Source: Paenibacillus sp. G2S3 (lineage in GTDB: Bacteria; Bacillota; Bacilli; Paenibacillales; Paenibacillaceae). Taken from it: a DNA stretch of 64,000 nucleotides. The stretch lies in NCBI RefSeq assembly GCF_030123105.1, contig NZ_CP126095.1:5766001-5830000 (forward strand), given 5' to 3'. Each line of letters begins with the position of its first letter. The stretch's first letter is position 1. Below the pieces are notes generated by a model, which had not been told where the DNA came from, searched no databases, and saw only the letters and a list, made by a program, of their open reading frames with translations. Shown piece after piece: positions 41,982-51,588 of this stretch. The position numbers and the translations under genes are program-made.

Positions 41982-43892
41982 TCAATATCCACTCATATTT
42001 AAGTTGCTGTTTCCCTCCACCTGAACCTTGAACTCACCTGTGCCCACTTCACCAGATATCTTCTTCTTATCAATGGTTAGGCTAGGTAAATCTGAAATTA
42101 TATCGCCATATCCACTAGAGCCATTCAACTTATAGTTCCCTAATAGCGGTAAATACAACTGGATATCGCCAACCGCGCTATAAATGTCCCAGTCTCCTCC
42201 TACTTCATGTGAACGAACATCAATGATGCCATTTAAGGATTCTGCATGCAGCTTCGCTCTGGCTCCATCAATCTCTAAATTACCATTCTTACTGGAAATA
42301 TCGATCTCGGCTTCATTTCCGATTGCACCGATATTGCCAACTGCCGTTGATAATTTCAAGGCCCCTGTAACGTTCCAAGCATTCATGTTGCCACCGCTTG
42401 TCGATAATTCAACACTGCCCTGGACGGATCTTGCACGTACAGCTCCATTTAGTGTTTTCCCCTTCACATTACCAAAGATACGATGAAGAATAAGTTCTCC
42501 ATTCCCCGTTTCCAGCGAAATATCTTCGATCGCTTCTATGTTCTGCAAGGTGATCCCACCATTCATAGTACGAACATCGAGGTTAAACCGGCGGTCTTCC
42601 GGCAAGGTAATGTCTAGATCCATTCGCGGCTGACGTTTGCCGGATTCTCCATAGGCCTTACTGTTTGAAGTGATTTTTATAGTTGGTCCTTCAACAACAT
42701 CCACAAAGGACTGCTCCGAAATAGCTTCAGCCATCGGACCCTCTAATTGATCTACCCAGACTGTAGTAGTAATTTGAATATTATCTACAGGTGCACGATG
42801 CAATAAAATATCCCCATTAATACCATCAACAGATATTTTGGCTGTATTTAACTCCACTGGCACAATTAGCGGAGCCTTCTGAAATTTGCTTCCCTTAGCC
42901 TCGCCATAGTCGACTGCAGCAGCTGTAAGGTTGAGACTCACATTTTTCCACAGATATAAGTAATGTTCTTGTTCGGCAACAATAAACACACTCGCAGCAA
43001 GCAATATAGCAGATAAAAGGCCGCGTAAATCCAATCTGATTTTTGTTCCCTTTTGTACAGAGCCTGAACGACCAGAGAAGAAATACATGAACAGAAACTC
43101 AATCCCCCATAACACTGGAATGACTGGCCACCACTTCAAGAGAAGAAGCATATAATCGGATCCATCTTTCCAATCTAGAAATAACGGGATGGCAATAGCA
43201 ATAAGCAAGACCGATGCCGTATATCTTCCTACACGCCGGTTATGAGACTCATTTTTTTTGCGCGAAACGATTCCTCTGACAATTTCTCTCGCTCCTATAT
43301 ATGTACCACCACATAATAGAACTGCAGACACGGCCACTTCGGAGTAATGCTCAATAAAAAATTGCAGCCATGCTGGCTTTTGGCGAAACAGAATGAGAAG
43401 CGATCCCCCTAAAAGAAGTAGAAATCCAAAGGATACGCCGGGTTCACTGACGATACTACGACGCTTAGGAGGTGTAGTTATTTTTGCCACAGGATCATCA
43501 AGCTCTTGATCTTCAGGGTAACGGAGAATCTTGTCCGCTGATTGCAGTACATCATACACATTATAGAAATATATCGCCGGAATAATTAGTGCAAGTAAAA
43601 TAAGCAACGGAACATTAATCTGCATTCCAATGGATGAGAAATAAATTAAAGCTGAGATATCCAATAGTATCAAGAAGATAAAGGTAATTCCTTTGCGGAG
43701 AAGCCCAAAGTATAAGTGCCCAGTTCCTGGGATGAGAGCTGCCAATAGTCCAGCGATAAATTTGCGTTTGCGGCGGCGCCGTTTTGGACGTGGTGGGATT
43801 ATCTTCTTCTGAATCTCACTCTCCGTAGTCTCAAGATCGGCTGAACCCCGCTGCTCTTCCTGCGCTGAGAGCATTGCAGAATCATTTGTCAT
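41982..43892 (-). CDS. Multi-spanning membrane protein with C-terminal DUF4097-like beta domain
   Basis: About 636 residues. The charged N-terminal tail (PPRPKRRRRKRK) leads into a TM2/DUF5683-like pair of helices (LLAALIPGTGHLYFGLLRKG). Six or more further helices reach residue ~320. The last 280 residues are a repetitive beta-strand domain (VRTMNGGITLQNI, LETGNGELILHRI, LSTAVGNIGAI) like DUF4097 putative adhesins, probably outside the membrane. I start at 43892 (MTNDSAMLSAQ) because AAAGGAGGAG lies seven bases upstream. Such proteins often sit in envelope-stress networks; role here unknown. Confidence 0.82.
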   Translation of the reverse strand: MTNDSAMLSAQEEQRGSADLETTESEIQKKIIPPRPKRRRRKRKFIAGLLAALIPGTGHLYFGLLRKGITFIFLILLDISALIYFSSIGMQINVPLLILLALIIPAIYFYNVYDVLQSADKILRYPEDQELDDPVAKITTPPKRRSIVSEPGVSFGFLLLLGGSLLILFRQKPAWLQFFIEHYSEVAVSAVLLCGGTYIGAREIVRGIVSRKKNESHNRRVGRYTASVLLIAIAIPLFLDWKDGSDYMLLLLKWWPVIPVLWGIEFLFMYFFSGRSGSVQKGTKIRLDLRGLLSAILLAASVFIVAEQEHYLYLWKNVSLNLTAAAVDYGEAKGSKFQKAPLIVPVELNTAKISVDGINGDILLHRAPVDNIQITTTVWVDQLEGPMAEAISEQSFVDVVEGPTIKITSNSKAYGESGKRQPRMDLDITLPEDRRFNLDVRTMNGGITLQNIEAIEDISLETGNGELILHRIFGNVKGKTLNGAVRARSVQGSVELSTSGGNMNAWNVTGALKLSTAVGNIGAIGNEAEIDISSKNGNLEIDGARAKLHAESLNGIIDVRSHEVGGDWDIYSAVGDIQLYLPLLGNYKLNGSSGYGDIISDLPSLTIDKKKISGEVGTGEFKVQVEGNSNLNMSGY

Positions 43893-43938
43893 ATCTCGGC
43901 TCCTCCTTTCGTAAACATTTGTCTGTGTATATGATTCT

Positions 43939-44409
43939 TCAAAGTGAACCACTCCGATAAAAATCAATCAATTCTACGCCGGGAGCAACTTCCTGCGACC
44001 CATTAGGCACAAAACCATGCTTGCTATACAAAGAAACGGCAGGCAAGTTTAGTTTCCCCGTAGATACGATGTATTGCTCCATTTCTGAGAAATGTTCAAA
44101 CACATATTCCAAAAGACTGCTTGCTATACCTCTACGGAAAAAATCCGGTCCCACCATCATCCGTGTAATCGTAAGTTTGCCCGGTGATTCTTCCTCTATT
44201 GCAATAGCACCCATCAGATCTTCCTCTTCATCGAAGCAGCCGTAAAAATCCTCTTTAGAGTGGCTGAGCATCTCTCTCGTCTCCATGAGCGGTGGGATCT
44301 CACGAAACCCTATTAACTCTGCTTCTAGTCGGTAGGCCTTATGCTGGAGGCTCCATAGTTCATTAACGGTACTATCATCCTGCAGGTTTAGCTTAATAAT
44401 TGTATTCAT
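43939..44409 (-). CDS. GNAT family N-acetyltransferase
   Basis: 156 residues, full GNAT fold length. Acetyl-CoA motif A reads TRMMVGPDFFRRGIASSLLEYV (R-R-G-I-A), and motif B region VSLYSKHGFVPNG near the C-terminus. The substrate cannot be predicted. It stands alone between the large membrane protein gene and a hairpin that ends gatB transcription. Confidence 0.87.
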   Translation of the reverse strand: MNTIIKLNLQDDSTVNELWSLQHKAYRLEAELIGFREIPPLMETREMLSHSKEDFYGCFDEEEDLMGAIAIEEESPGKLTITRMMVGPDFFRRGIASSLLEYVFEHFSEMEQYIVSTGKLNLPAVSLYSKHGFVPNGSQEVAPGVELIDFYRSGSL

Positions 44410-44431
44410 CCCTACTAGTCCCCTTATATGC

Positions 44432-44466
44432 CGCTAAGGGCCTGCCGTTGCCGACAAGCCCTTAGC
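44432..44466 (-). terminator. Hairpin after gatB, probable terminator
   Basis: GCTAAGGGC and GCCCTTAGC arms. There is no T-run on the minus strand, so it may be a weak or factor-assisted terminator. Confidence 0.55.
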
Positions 44467-44531
44467 TTATTACATAAGTATATTACCCCAAGTATAAACA
44501 ACGTTATCGACTACTAAAGACGATAATCGTT

Positions 44532-45965
44532 TTAATTGCCCAATACCTCGAGCAAAAGCTTATTCGCAAGACCTGGATTTGCCTTACCTTTACTTTCTTT
44601 CATAACTTGTCCTACGAGGAAACCAATTGCTTTCTGTTTACCTGCTTTATAATCTTCCACTGATTGCGGATTAGCAGCTACGACAGCTTCAACAATTCCT
44701 TTAATGGCACCTTCATCGCTGATTTGTACCAGACCTTTTTCCTCAACGATTACAGCAGGTAATTTACCGCTCTCTAGCATTTCTTTAAATACCGTTTTAG
44801 CGATCTTGTTGCTGATGGTTCCGCCTGCAATGAGGCCGATCATTTCTCCGAGCCCTTGCGGCGTAATTTTGACCTGAGACAAGTCCAGGTTATTACTGTT
44901 CAAATAAGCAAGCAACTCACCCATGATCCAGTTAGCTACAGCTTTGGCATCCTGCGTATAAGTAAGGCATCCTTCGAAAAAGTCCGCTAACGGTTTTGAG
45001 GAAGTGATCACACCAGCATCATAAGCTGTAAGACCCAGTTCTTCACTGTAGCGAGCTCGTCTTGCATCCGGTAGTTCCGGGATCGTCGAACGAATGGATT
45101 CTTTCCAGGCATCGTCAATATGCAGCACGATCAGATCTGGATCTGGGAAATAACGATAATCGTGCGCTTCTTCTTTCCCACGCATAGATAAAGTTTTTCC
45201 TTGCGCTTCATCCCAGCGGCGAGTCTCTTGCACAACCACTCCACCATCATCCAGGATCTCAGCTTGACGATATTGTTCATACTCCAGTCCACGCAGTACT
45301 CCGCGGAAGGAGTTCATGTTCTTAAGCTCTGCTCTAATGCCGAATTCCTCTTGTCCTTCTGGTCGTAGACTGATGTTCGCGTCACAGCGCATCGATCCCT
45401 CTTCCATCTTGACATCGGATACATCGCAGTATTGCATAATCGCACGGATTTTCTCCAGATAAGCCCGAGCTTCCTCTGGCGTGCGCAAGTCTGGCTCAGA
45501 TACGATTTCGATGAGCGGTGTTCCCACCCGGTTAAAATCGACAAGCGACGCAAAACCGCCATCAACGTGAGTGAGCTTACCTGCATCCTCTTCCAAATGA
45601 AGACGAGTAATGCCGATTCGTTTGGTCTCACCATTAACTTCAATGTCAATCCAGCCGTTCAAACCGATAGGCTGATCGAACTGCGAAATCTGATAGGCTT
45701 TCGGAGAATCAGGGTAAAAATAGTTCTTGCGGTCGAATTTACTAACATCACCAATGGTGCAATTCAGCGCCATCGCTGCTTTCATAGCGTAGTCTACCGC
45801 TTGTTTGTTAAGAACTGGCAATACGCCGGGGTGACCCAGGCAGACAGGACAGGTATGTGTGTTAGGCGGAGCTCCAAATTCAGTGGAGCATCCGCAAAAG
45901 ATTTTGGAGTTGGTATGAAGCTCTACGTGAACCTCTAAGCCGATGACCGTTTCGTATTTAGACAT
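44532..45965 (-). CDS. gatB: Asp-tRNA(Asn)/Glu-tRNA(Gln) amidotransferase subunit B
   Basis: Kinase-like subunit of the GatCAB transamidase, which activates Glu-tRNA(Gln) so that GatA-derived ammonia can make Gln-tRNA. Typical start [13 protein letters not shown], zinc-site Cys residues ([20 protein letters not shown]), [14 protein letters not shown], and a C-terminal YqeY-like tail ending [19 protein letters not shown] take the ATG at 45965; an ATG four codons earlier is only two bases from its GGAGG. Last gene of gatC-gatA-gatB. tRNA-Gln is encoded in the window. Confidence 0.95.
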   Translation of the reverse strand: MSKYETVIGLEVHVELHTNSKIFCGCSTEFGAPPNTHTCPVCLGHPGVLPVLNKQAVDYAMKAAMALNCTIGDVSKFDRKNYFYPDSPKAYQISQFDQPIGLNGWIDIEVNGETKRIGITRLHLEEDAGKLTHVDGGFASLVDFNRVGTPLIEIVSEPDLRTPEEARAYLEKIRAIMQYCDVSDVKMEEGSMRCDANISLRPEGQEEFGIRAELKNMNSFRGVLRGLEYEQYRQAEILDDGGVVVQETRRWDEAQGKTLSMRGKEEAHDYRYFPDPDLIVLHIDDAWKESIRSTIPELPDARRARYSEELGLTAYDAGVITSSKPLADFFEGCLTYTQDAKAVANWIMGELLAYLNSNNLDLSQVKITPQGLGEMIGLIAGGTISNKIAKTVFKEMLESGKLPAVIVEEKGLVQISDEGAIKGIVEAVVAANPQSVEDYKAGKQKAIGFLVGQVMKESKGKANPGLANKLLLEVLGN

Positions 45966-45988
45966 AAGTAATCCCATTCCCTCCTTTA

Positions 45989-47446
45989 CTACAGCTGTGG
46001 ACGCTGCTTGTGATGATCTGTATTTTGTTCAAAAGCGTGAGCAACACGCAGAATCGTACTCTCGTCAAATTCTTTACCGATAATTTGCAAACCTACTGGC
46101 ATGCCTTCCGCAAAGCCACAAGGAACGCTAACGGCAGGAATACCTGCCAAGCTCACAGGAATCGTGAGAATATCGTTCAGATACATGGTCAGCGGATCTT
46201 CAGTCTGTGAACCTAATTTAAATGCTGTCGTAGGCGCTGTTGGGCCGATGACCACATCATATTTTTTAAAGATGTCATCAAAATCCTGTTTAATCAAAGT
46301 ACGCACTTTTTGTGCTTTTAAATAATAAGCATCATAATAGCCGGAGCTTAGTGCATACGTTCCTAGCATAATACGACGTTTCACCTCAGGGCCAAAGCCG
46401 CGACTGCGGGAGTTTTGGTATAGATCAAGCAATCCTCCGCCTTCATCTACACGTACGCCATAACGCACACCGTCAAACCGGGCAAGGTTCGATGAAGCTT
46501 CCGAAGAAGACAGCAAATAATAAGCCGCTACTGCATACTCCGTATGTGGTAATGAAACTTCTTCCCAGACAGCGCCCATTCCTTCCAGCACCTTAAGTGC
46601 GGACAAGACCGTCTCACGAACAGAAGCATCGACACCAGCACCCAAGTATTCCTTAGGTACAGCGATACGAAGACCGGAAACATCACCAGTCAATGAACTC
46701 AAATAATCAGGAATTTCTACCTTAGCTGAAGTAGAGTCCTGTGCATCATAACCAGCAATCGCTTGAAGCACATATGCAGAATCTTCTACATTACGTGTTA
46801 GTGGACCAATTTGATCAAGAGAGGAAGCAAAGGCTACCAGTCCGTACCGTGATACAAGGCCGTATGTAGGTTTGAGACCTACAACACCACAATAGGAAGC
46901 AGGCTGACGGATTGAACCTCCAGTATCAGAACCTAGTGAGAAGAACACTTCGCCCGCAGCTACAGCTGCAGCAGATCCACCACTTGATCCGCCAGGAACA
47001 CGTTCAAGATCCCAAGGGTTACGCACAGGCCCAAAGCTTGAGTTCTCGTTAGATCCGCCCATCGCGAATTCATCCATATTTAACTTACCGATTGTTACAG
47101 CGTCTGCCTGCTGCAGTTTAGAAGCTACAGTTGCGTTATAAATCGGCTGAAAATTGTTCAGAAATTGGCTGGCACAAGTCGTGCGCAGTCCTTTAGTTAC
47201 AATATTATCCTTAATTCCGGCAGGAAGACCAAACAGCAACCCACGTGCTGCTCCAGATGCCAGTTTGTCGTCCAAAGCGCGTGCAGCGCTACGAGCGCCC
47301 TCCTCGTTCAAGGTCAAAAATGCATTTACTTTCTTATCCCGCTCAGCGATAATCGCCAGCGATTCTTCAGTCAGCTCACTGACCGATACTTCTTTAGCAG
47401 TTAACATACGATGTACTTCAGGCAATCGATTTTGAAACAGGCTCAA
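45989..47446 (-). CDS. gatA: Asp-tRNA(Asn)/Glu-tRNA(Gln) amidotransferase subunit A
   Basis: Amidase-signature glutaminase subunit, 485 residues. The catalytic triad region is visible: Lys in [13 protein letters not shown], and the Ser-cisSer segment [17 protein letters not shown] to [12 protein letters not shown]. It releases ammonia from Gln for transfer to Glu-tRNA(Gln). It starts with TTG, preceded by GGGGGAAG. Intact, between gatC and gatB. Confidence 0.95.
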   Translation of the reverse strand: MSLFQNRLPEVHRMLTAKEVSVSELTEESLAIIAERDKKVNAFLTLNEEGARSAARALDDKLASGAARGLLFGLPAGIKDNIVTKGLRTTCASQFLNNFQPIYNATVASKLQQADAVTIGKLNMDEFAMGGSNENSSFGPVRNPWDLERVPGGSSGGSAAAVAAGEVFFSLGSDTGGSIRQPASYCGVVGLKPTYGLVSRYGLVAFASSLDQIGPLTRNVEDSAYVLQAIAGYDAQDSTSAKVEIPDYLSSLTGDVSGLRIAVPKEYLGAGVDASVRETVLSALKVLEGMGAVWEEVSLPHTEYAVAAYYLLSSSEASSNLARFDGVRYGVRVDEGGGLLDLYQNSRSRGFGPEVKRRIMLGTYALSSGYYDAYYLKAQKVRTLIKQDFDDIFKKYDVVIGPTAPTTAFKLGSQTEDPLTMYLNDILTIPVSLAGIPAVSVPCGFAEGMPVGLQIIGKEFDESTILRVAHAFEQNTDHHKQRPQL

Positions 47447-47473
47447 GATTCTTCCCCCTTTCTAATTATGTAG

Positions 47474-47761
47474 TTATTCCAAAACAGCTGGAACCTTGAA
47501 ATGTCCGTCTTCATCATCCGGCGCGTTAAGAAGTGCTTCCTCTTGCGTTAGGCTTTCCTTCACAACATCTTCACGCATCACATTACTAACCTGCAGTACA
47601 TGCGTGGTCGGCTTCACATTCTCCGTATCTAGCTCATTCAACTTCTCAGCATATTGTAAAATAGCATTCATTTGTTCTGTAAAGGTTGCCTCTTCTTCCG
47701 GGCTCAATTGCAGACGAGCCAGCTTGGCCACATGCTGCACATCTTTAACGGTAATGCTCAT
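47474..47761 (-). CDS. gatC: Asp-tRNA(Asn)/Glu-tRNA(Gln) amidotransferase subunit C
   Basis: 95-residue stabilising subunit of GatCAB: MSITVKDVQHVAKLARLQLSPEE start, FTEQMNAILQYAEKLNELDTE middle and the conserved MREDVVKESLTQEEAL and APDDEDGHFKVPAVLE end. GGAGGGA precedes the ATG. First gene of the operon. Confidence 0.95.
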   Translation of the reverse strand: MSITVKDVQHVAKLARLQLSPEEEATFTEQMNAILQYAEKLNELDTENVKPTTHVLQVSNVMREDVVKESLTQEEALLNAPDDEDGHFKVPAVLE

Positions 47762-47855
47762 AAGATAAATCCCTCCTGTTTAAAGGGCTAAAGCGCCCGG
47801 ATAACGTTTTTAATTATATTGTAGAAGCTTGGACAATTCAATGATGGGGTTATAA

Positions 47856-47880
47856 CAAAAAAGCCGGCTTTCGCCGGCCT
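47856..47880 (-). terminator. Terminator of the 47.9-48.3 kb gene
   Basis: AAGCCGGC-TTTC-GCCGGCCTT hairpin with six T on the minus strand, directly after the stop at 47884. Confidence 0.9.
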
Positions 47881-47883
47881 TCC

Positions 47884-48267
47884 TTAAATCCAAGCTCTAA
47901 GATTCACTTGTTTGATGAAATCTGCTTGGGACATGCTTTCTGTTGACGTTGTTTCCGTCTCTTCTGTATCCATATCTTCACCGTTCATCAAATGATGGAA
48001 CAGCTTCTCATTGTACGTGGACAAAGCATAATCAATTAACGCTTCATGCGTTGCTCTTTCAGCCTCAGCTACTAATAAATGTTCTTCCGCCTCAATGTCC
48101 TCGGCTGGAACATAAAAGTTCCTATTAGCCTCCGGTACACGTATAACATAGTCAAACGCATTATCGGGATTGCGGTCGTAAGCAATTAGGTAGCCGTATT
48201 CCCCGATAGGAAGACTCTGCTCGAAAGCGTCCGCAACAATGACAATCTTTTCTCCTAAACGCAGCAT
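47884..48267 (-). CDS. Hypothetical protein
   Basis: 127 residues, acidic. I do not recognise the family. The first 60 residues are strand-rich and begin MLRLGEKIVIVADAFEQSLPIGEYGYLI, suggesting a small beta-barrel. The middle is helical (AEEHLLVAEAERATHEALIDYAL), and the C-terminal 35 residues are Thr/Glu-rich and then end QADFIKQVNLRAWI. GGAGG seven bases before the ATG at 48267 fixes the start. It lies just upstream of gatC but has its own terminator, so it is a separate unit. Confidence 0.75.
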   Translation of the reverse strand: MLRLGEKIVIVADAFEQSLPIGEYGYLIAYDRNPDNAFDYVIRVPEANRNFYVPAEDIEAEEHLLVAEAERATHEALIDYALSTYNEKLFHHLMNGEDMDTEETETTSTESMSQADFIKQVNLRAWI

Positions 48268-48415
48268 CGCCCTACCTCCTGACCCCAAAATCTATCATGA
48301 TTTTGCTTGTTTCAACAGTCTACTAAAAAAAGATAGAACTGTCTAGCGGCAGGCCAGATGATCCTAAAAATTCTACCAAGCAATAACACCTTCGGAGTCC
48401 CCTAAGGACGATGTG

Positions 48416-48479
48416 CGTTTATGCGAGAAATATAAGGATAAGGTATAGTGTGAAACTTATACTTTCTTATATTTTTAAA
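48416..48479. repeat. Dispersed hairpin repeat, full copy A
   Basis: CGTTTATGCGAGAAATATAAG, a short loop region, and CTTATACTTTCTTATATTT: arms AAATATAAG pair exactly, with a further GGTATA/TTATAC stretch inside. It closely matches 53988-54053 in sequence, length and orientation. Confidence 0.8.
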
Positions 48480-48511
48480 TATACTATATTCGATATAGCA
48501 CTGGTTATTAT

Positions 48512-49282
48512 TTAATCGGGTAAGTTGTTCTTTCTTGTCAAAAGCGAAGCCCCAACAAGGCAAATTATGATCAATATACCGGCAGAAAGATATGGACCTG
48601 CTTTAAAGCCCTCTCCAGCTATAAGAATCTCTGCTGACAGCCCGGAAAGCCCTGCGGGTGTCCAGCCAAACCATGTAGGCAATAAGCTTAGACCTAATGA
48701 CAAAGCAGCCATTAACGCCAGTGCTAAAAATGCAGCTACTGGAGGTCTTAAAAAGGCACTAAACAACAACGTAGCTGAGACAACACATAATAACCACAAA
48801 CCATATACTCCAGAAGCTGCAATAACGTCACCCCATGATAATAAGCCAATCAGCTGCTTCGTGTAATAAGCTGCGCCAGCTGCACCCAATCCAAGCGCAA
48901 CAACAAGCAGGGTCAGTTGAGCTGTCCATTTAGCGATCACTATTGCCGCCGGAGAAACCGGTCTTACTAGAATTAATTCCATAGTTCCGCTATAGCGTTC
49001 ACCAGCTAAAGTATTCATCGAGCCTAGCGCCAATACCAGCATTCCAATCGTTCCATACTGTCCCAGTGCTTGCGCCATCACAGCTGCGGCACTCGGTATT
49101 TCATACCCCTCCAGCAAACCTGGGGGCACATCTCCTGAAGCTTTTAATATTTCCGGCAAATAATAAATGGTTAATGGCTGCATAATACCTAAAATGATGA
49201 ACACGACAGGTATCCAGATTAACTTATAACTGCGGACCAGCTCGAGCATTTCTTTTCGATAAAGGACCCAGGTGCTGCTCAT
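48512..49282 (-). CDS. yxlG: ABC-2 type permease of the SigY operon (YxlG-like)
   Basis: 256 residues with six membrane helices and the ABC-2/NosY motif ERYSGTMELILVRPVSPAAIVIAKW. Membrane partner of the YxlF-like ATPase, whose end overlaps this start (ATGA). Last gene of a six-gene operon in the same order as B. subtilis sigY-yxlC-yxlD-yxlE-yxlF-yxlG. Substrate unknown. Confidence 0.88.
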   Translation of the reverse strand: MSSTWVLYRKEMLELVRSYKLIWIPVVFIILGIMQPLTIYYLPEILKASGDVPPGLLEGYEIPSAAAVMAQALGQYGTIGMLVLALGSMNTLAGERYSGTMELILVRPVSPAAIVIAKWTAQLTLLVVALGLGAAGAAYYTKQLIGLLSWGDVIAASGVYGLWLLCVVSATLLFSAFLRPPVAAFLALALMAALSLGLSLLPTWFGWTPAGLSGLSAEILIAGEGFKAGPYLSAGILIIICLVGASLLTRKNNLPD

Positions 49283-50193
49283 ACGCCCACCACCTTCATA
49301 AATAAATCCTCTAATGTGGAAGAGCCTGCTTCAAATTGCAGCAATGGAATTTCGAGCTGCGTCGCTTCGTGCAAAATCGTCCGGCGGGCCATTTCTACAT
49401 CATTCACATTAAATACGGCATAATCTCCAAACAATTGGGACTCCAGTACAAACGGTTTAGAAGCAAGCGATTCCAGCCAATGAATGGCTTCTTTGTGCTT
49501 CTCGGTACGTAATCGAATAACAGGAAGGCTGTATTGTGAACGAAGCTGTGACAAAGACCCCTGCTCTGCAATGCGTCCATGATTCATTAAAATAATATCA
49601 TCACAAATTTCTTCCGCATCATGCAGCACATGCGTGGAGAAAACTACCGTTGTCTCTTCCCGTATTCCTCGTAGCAATTCCATCACTTCCCTGCGGCCGA
49701 TCGGATCAAGTGCAGATACAGGCTCATCCAATAAAAGAAGTCGAGGGCGATGCACAAGTGCCTGTGCTAAACCCAATCGCTGCTTCATTCCACCCGAATA
49801 TCCGCCAATCCTGCGGCGAGCATCGTCTTTGAGTCCTACATGCTTTAGGGATTCTAACGCGCTGCTTGTCGCTTCTTTGGTCCCCATTCCACTAAGCTTT
49901 GCTGCGAATACAACATACTCCTGTCCAGTCATCCACCCGTAAAAGGCTGGAGACTGCGGTACATATCCTAATCCCTTGCGATATTCTGCTCCGGGACGGC
50001 TCCCCTCAAACGAAATCATTCCAGAGGTGGGCTCTAGAAGTCCAGCCAGCATACGTAGTGTTGTCGTCTTTCCGGCACCATTAGGACCCAGTAAAGCGAC
50101 ACAGCGTCCTTTTTCAATTTCAAAGCTTATGTCATTTACAGAAATATGCGTCCCATAGCTTTTGCGTAGATTTGTAACTTGAAGGAGTGACAT
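49279..50193 (-). CDS. yxlF: ABC ATPase of the SigY operon (YxlF-like)
   Basis: 304 residues: Walker A GPNGAGKTT, Q-loop YVPQSPAFYG, signature GYSGGMKQRLGLAQAL, Walker B LLLLDEPVSALDP, H-loop STHVLHD, and an 80-residue C-terminal regulatory tail usual for ABC-2 exporters. I start at 50193 (MSLLQVTNLRKSYG): this ATG shares its A with the TAA of the upstream gene (TAATG), so the two are translationally coupled. Confidence 0.9.
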   Translation of the reverse strand: MSLLQVTNLRKSYGTHISVNDISFEIEKGRCVALLGPNGAGKTTTLRMLAGLLEPTSGMISFEGSRPGAEYRKGLGYVPQSPAFYGWMTGQEYVVFAAKLSGMGTKEATSSALESLKHVGLKDDARRRIGGYSGGMKQRLGLAQALVHRPRLLLLDEPVSALDPIGRREVMELLRGIREETTVVFSTHVLHDAEEICDDIILMNHGRIAEQGSLSQLRSQYSLPVIRLRTEKHKEAIHWLESLASKPFVLESQLFGDYAVFNVNDVEMARRTILHEATQLEIPLLQFEAGSSTLEDLFMKVVGV

Positions 50194-50384
50194 TAGACAT
50201 CTTTCCTTCCTATCGTAAAATAAGCTACGCTGCCTAATATATTTCCGAAAATAATGATTATAATCCACATCCATTTTGGGCCACGCACTCTATCTGCTTT
50301 GGCTAAGGAAATCAAACCGATAATAGCCAGTAAAGCCTGCAAAATGATCAACGGCATAATTAAACCCCAATTTACATCTTCCAT
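50193..50384 (-). CDS. yxlE: PLDc_N domain small membrane protein (YxlE-like)
   Basis: 63 residues, two membrane helices (LIILQALLAIIGLISLA; WMWIIIIIFGNILGSVAYFTIG) with the conserved RGPKWMW / GRKDV pattern of the phospholipase D N-terminal-like family. In B. subtilis YxlE, with YxlC and YxlD, restrains SigY. Position and length match. Confidence 0.85.
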   Translation of the reverse strand: MEDVNWGLIMPLIILQALLAIIGLISLAKADRVRGPKWMWIIIIIFGNILGSVAYFTIGRKDV

Positions 50385-50436
50385 GAAGTACCACTCCTTT
50401 TGTGTTATGAAAGGAACGAGCTCCTATCCTGGACCT

Positions 50437-50649
50437 TTACAACTTCTTTCTCCTACGTCTTTCCGGTAGAATGACAACAAGTAAATAGACCAACGCGGGT
50501 GACGGAACTGTAGTTATAGCCCATAGTCCCCAGAACCAAGCTTTTCTTCCGCGTCGTTTGGCGTCGCGGAACAGCAATGTCCCTTGCAGCATTAATGCTA
50601 TTGCTATGCAAAACCATAACCATAGAGGCACATCCTGCAGCTCATTCAT
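50437..50649 (-). CDS. yxlD: Small membrane protein (YxlD-like)
   Basis: 70 residues, two membrane helices and a strongly basic C-terminus (PERRRRKKL), with FRDAKRRGRKAWFWGLWA between them. Length and place in the operon match YxlD, a SigY regulator. The start overlaps the end of yxlC (ATGA). Confidence 0.8.
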   Translation of the reverse strand: MNELQDVPLWLWFCIAIALMLQGTLLFRDAKRRGRKAWFWGLWAITTVPSPALVYLLVVILPERRRRKKL

Positions 50650-50987
50650 TCTTGCGCACCTTCTCTATTCCTCCTGATCCTCGCTATTCCTAGAGCACTG
50701 AGTCCCGCAATAGGAATAATCGCTTGAATAATCCAATAGATTATCGGAGCAGAACCGAGAATGGATAGAAATACGCTGATCAGGATCAACGATATGCCCC
50801 AGAATAACAGCATCTCTTTACGTTCCATACTCTTTCTATGCACAGAGGCATCAACCATTAACCTCTCCAGTTCCTGTAATGAAGGGGGTGTGATGTCATT
50901 ATATTGTGCATCTAACCGGGCAAGCTCATCTGAAAGCTTATGCAAATACAACTCAGACTCCTTATCGTTATCCTTTTCCATCCTCAT
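50646..50987 (-). CDS. yxlC: YxlC-like anti-SigY protein
   Basis: 113 residues. The soluble N-terminal half (LHKLSDELARLDAQYNDITPPSLQELERL) can bind a sigma factor. Two membrane helices follow (LLFWGISLILISVFLSIL; YWIIQAIIPIAGLSALG). Such a layout fits a membrane anti-sigma factor and the YxlC position right after sigY, whose end it overlaps by 20 bases. Confidence 0.82.
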   Translation of the reverse strand: MRMEKDNDKESELYLHKLSDELARLDAQYNDITPPSLQELERLMVDASVHRKSMERKEMLLFWGISLILISVFLSILGSAPIIYWIIQAIIPIAGLSALGIARIRRNREGAQE

Positions 50988-51513
50988 TCAGCTCCTTTCG
51001 TAGTTGGTTAAGACCAAGGGATACACGCGACTTGACTGTACCTGAAGGAACCCGCATGATTTCGCCAATTTCGTCATAACTATAGCCATAATAATGCTTC
51101 AGTAGAACAGCCACTCTTTGCGCAGAAGGTAATCTGGAGAGGGAATCCAGCACTTCACTCCACTCTTCCCCCCTGCTCTCAAACCGCCAACGAATCGAAC
51201 GAATCCCCTGTTCCTGTTGCTCCCGCTGCTTCCATTCCGCTTCACGCTTCCAGCGCCGCTTGCGATCAATAAATATTCTGGTCGCAATTGTGATTAACCA
51301 AGAGGAAAAGGAAGAAGTTCCGTTATAGGTGTTGATCTTCTCCATACATCTGACCATGGCGTCCTGTACAAGATCCTCTGCCAGCAACGGGTCCATGGTC
51401 ACCTTGATTAAATATTTGAATAAAAAAGTATAGTGTTCTCGCAGCAGTGAAGACAGTGCTGAAGTATCTCCCTGCTGTGCCCGTCTGATTCTCTCCAGCG
51501 ACTGATCGCTCAT
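50968..51513 (-). CDS. sigY: ECF sigma factor (SigY-like)
   Basis: 181 residues. Sigma region 2 reads FKYLIKVTMDPLLAEDLVQDAMVRCMEKINTYNG and region 4 LPSAQRVAVLLKHYYGYSYDEIGEIMRVPSGTVKSRVSLGLNQLRKEL. The start at 51513 (MSDQSLERI) has GGAGG five bases upstream; the longer ATG lacks a site. The five genes behind it match the sigY operon, which supports SigY and not SigW or SigX. A promoter of ECF type lies directly upstream. Confidence 0.88.
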   Translation of the reverse strand: MSDQSLERIRRAQQGDTSALSSLLREHYTFLFKYLIKVTMDPLLAEDLVQDAMVRCMEKINTYNGTSSFSSWLITIATRIFIDRKRRWKREAEWKQREQQEQGIRSIRWRFESRGEEWSEVLDSLSRLPSAQRVAVLLKHYYGYSYDEIGEIMRVPSGTVKSRVSLGLNQLRKELNEDGKG

Positions 51514-51548
51514 CTGCCCCTCCATTCAAGAATTCGTTTCTATTTGTA

Positions 51549-51575
51549 GTACGAATATGTATTATGAATCGTTCA
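51549..51575 (-). promoter_or_regulatory. Candidate autoregulated ECF promoter of sigY
   Basis: TGAAC (51571-51575), 17 bases, CGTAC (51549-51553) on the minus strand, about 35 bases before the sigY start. It resembles ECF promoters (TGAAC and CGT elements). Confidence 0.65.
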
Positions 51576-51588
51576 TTCCGCTTAATTA

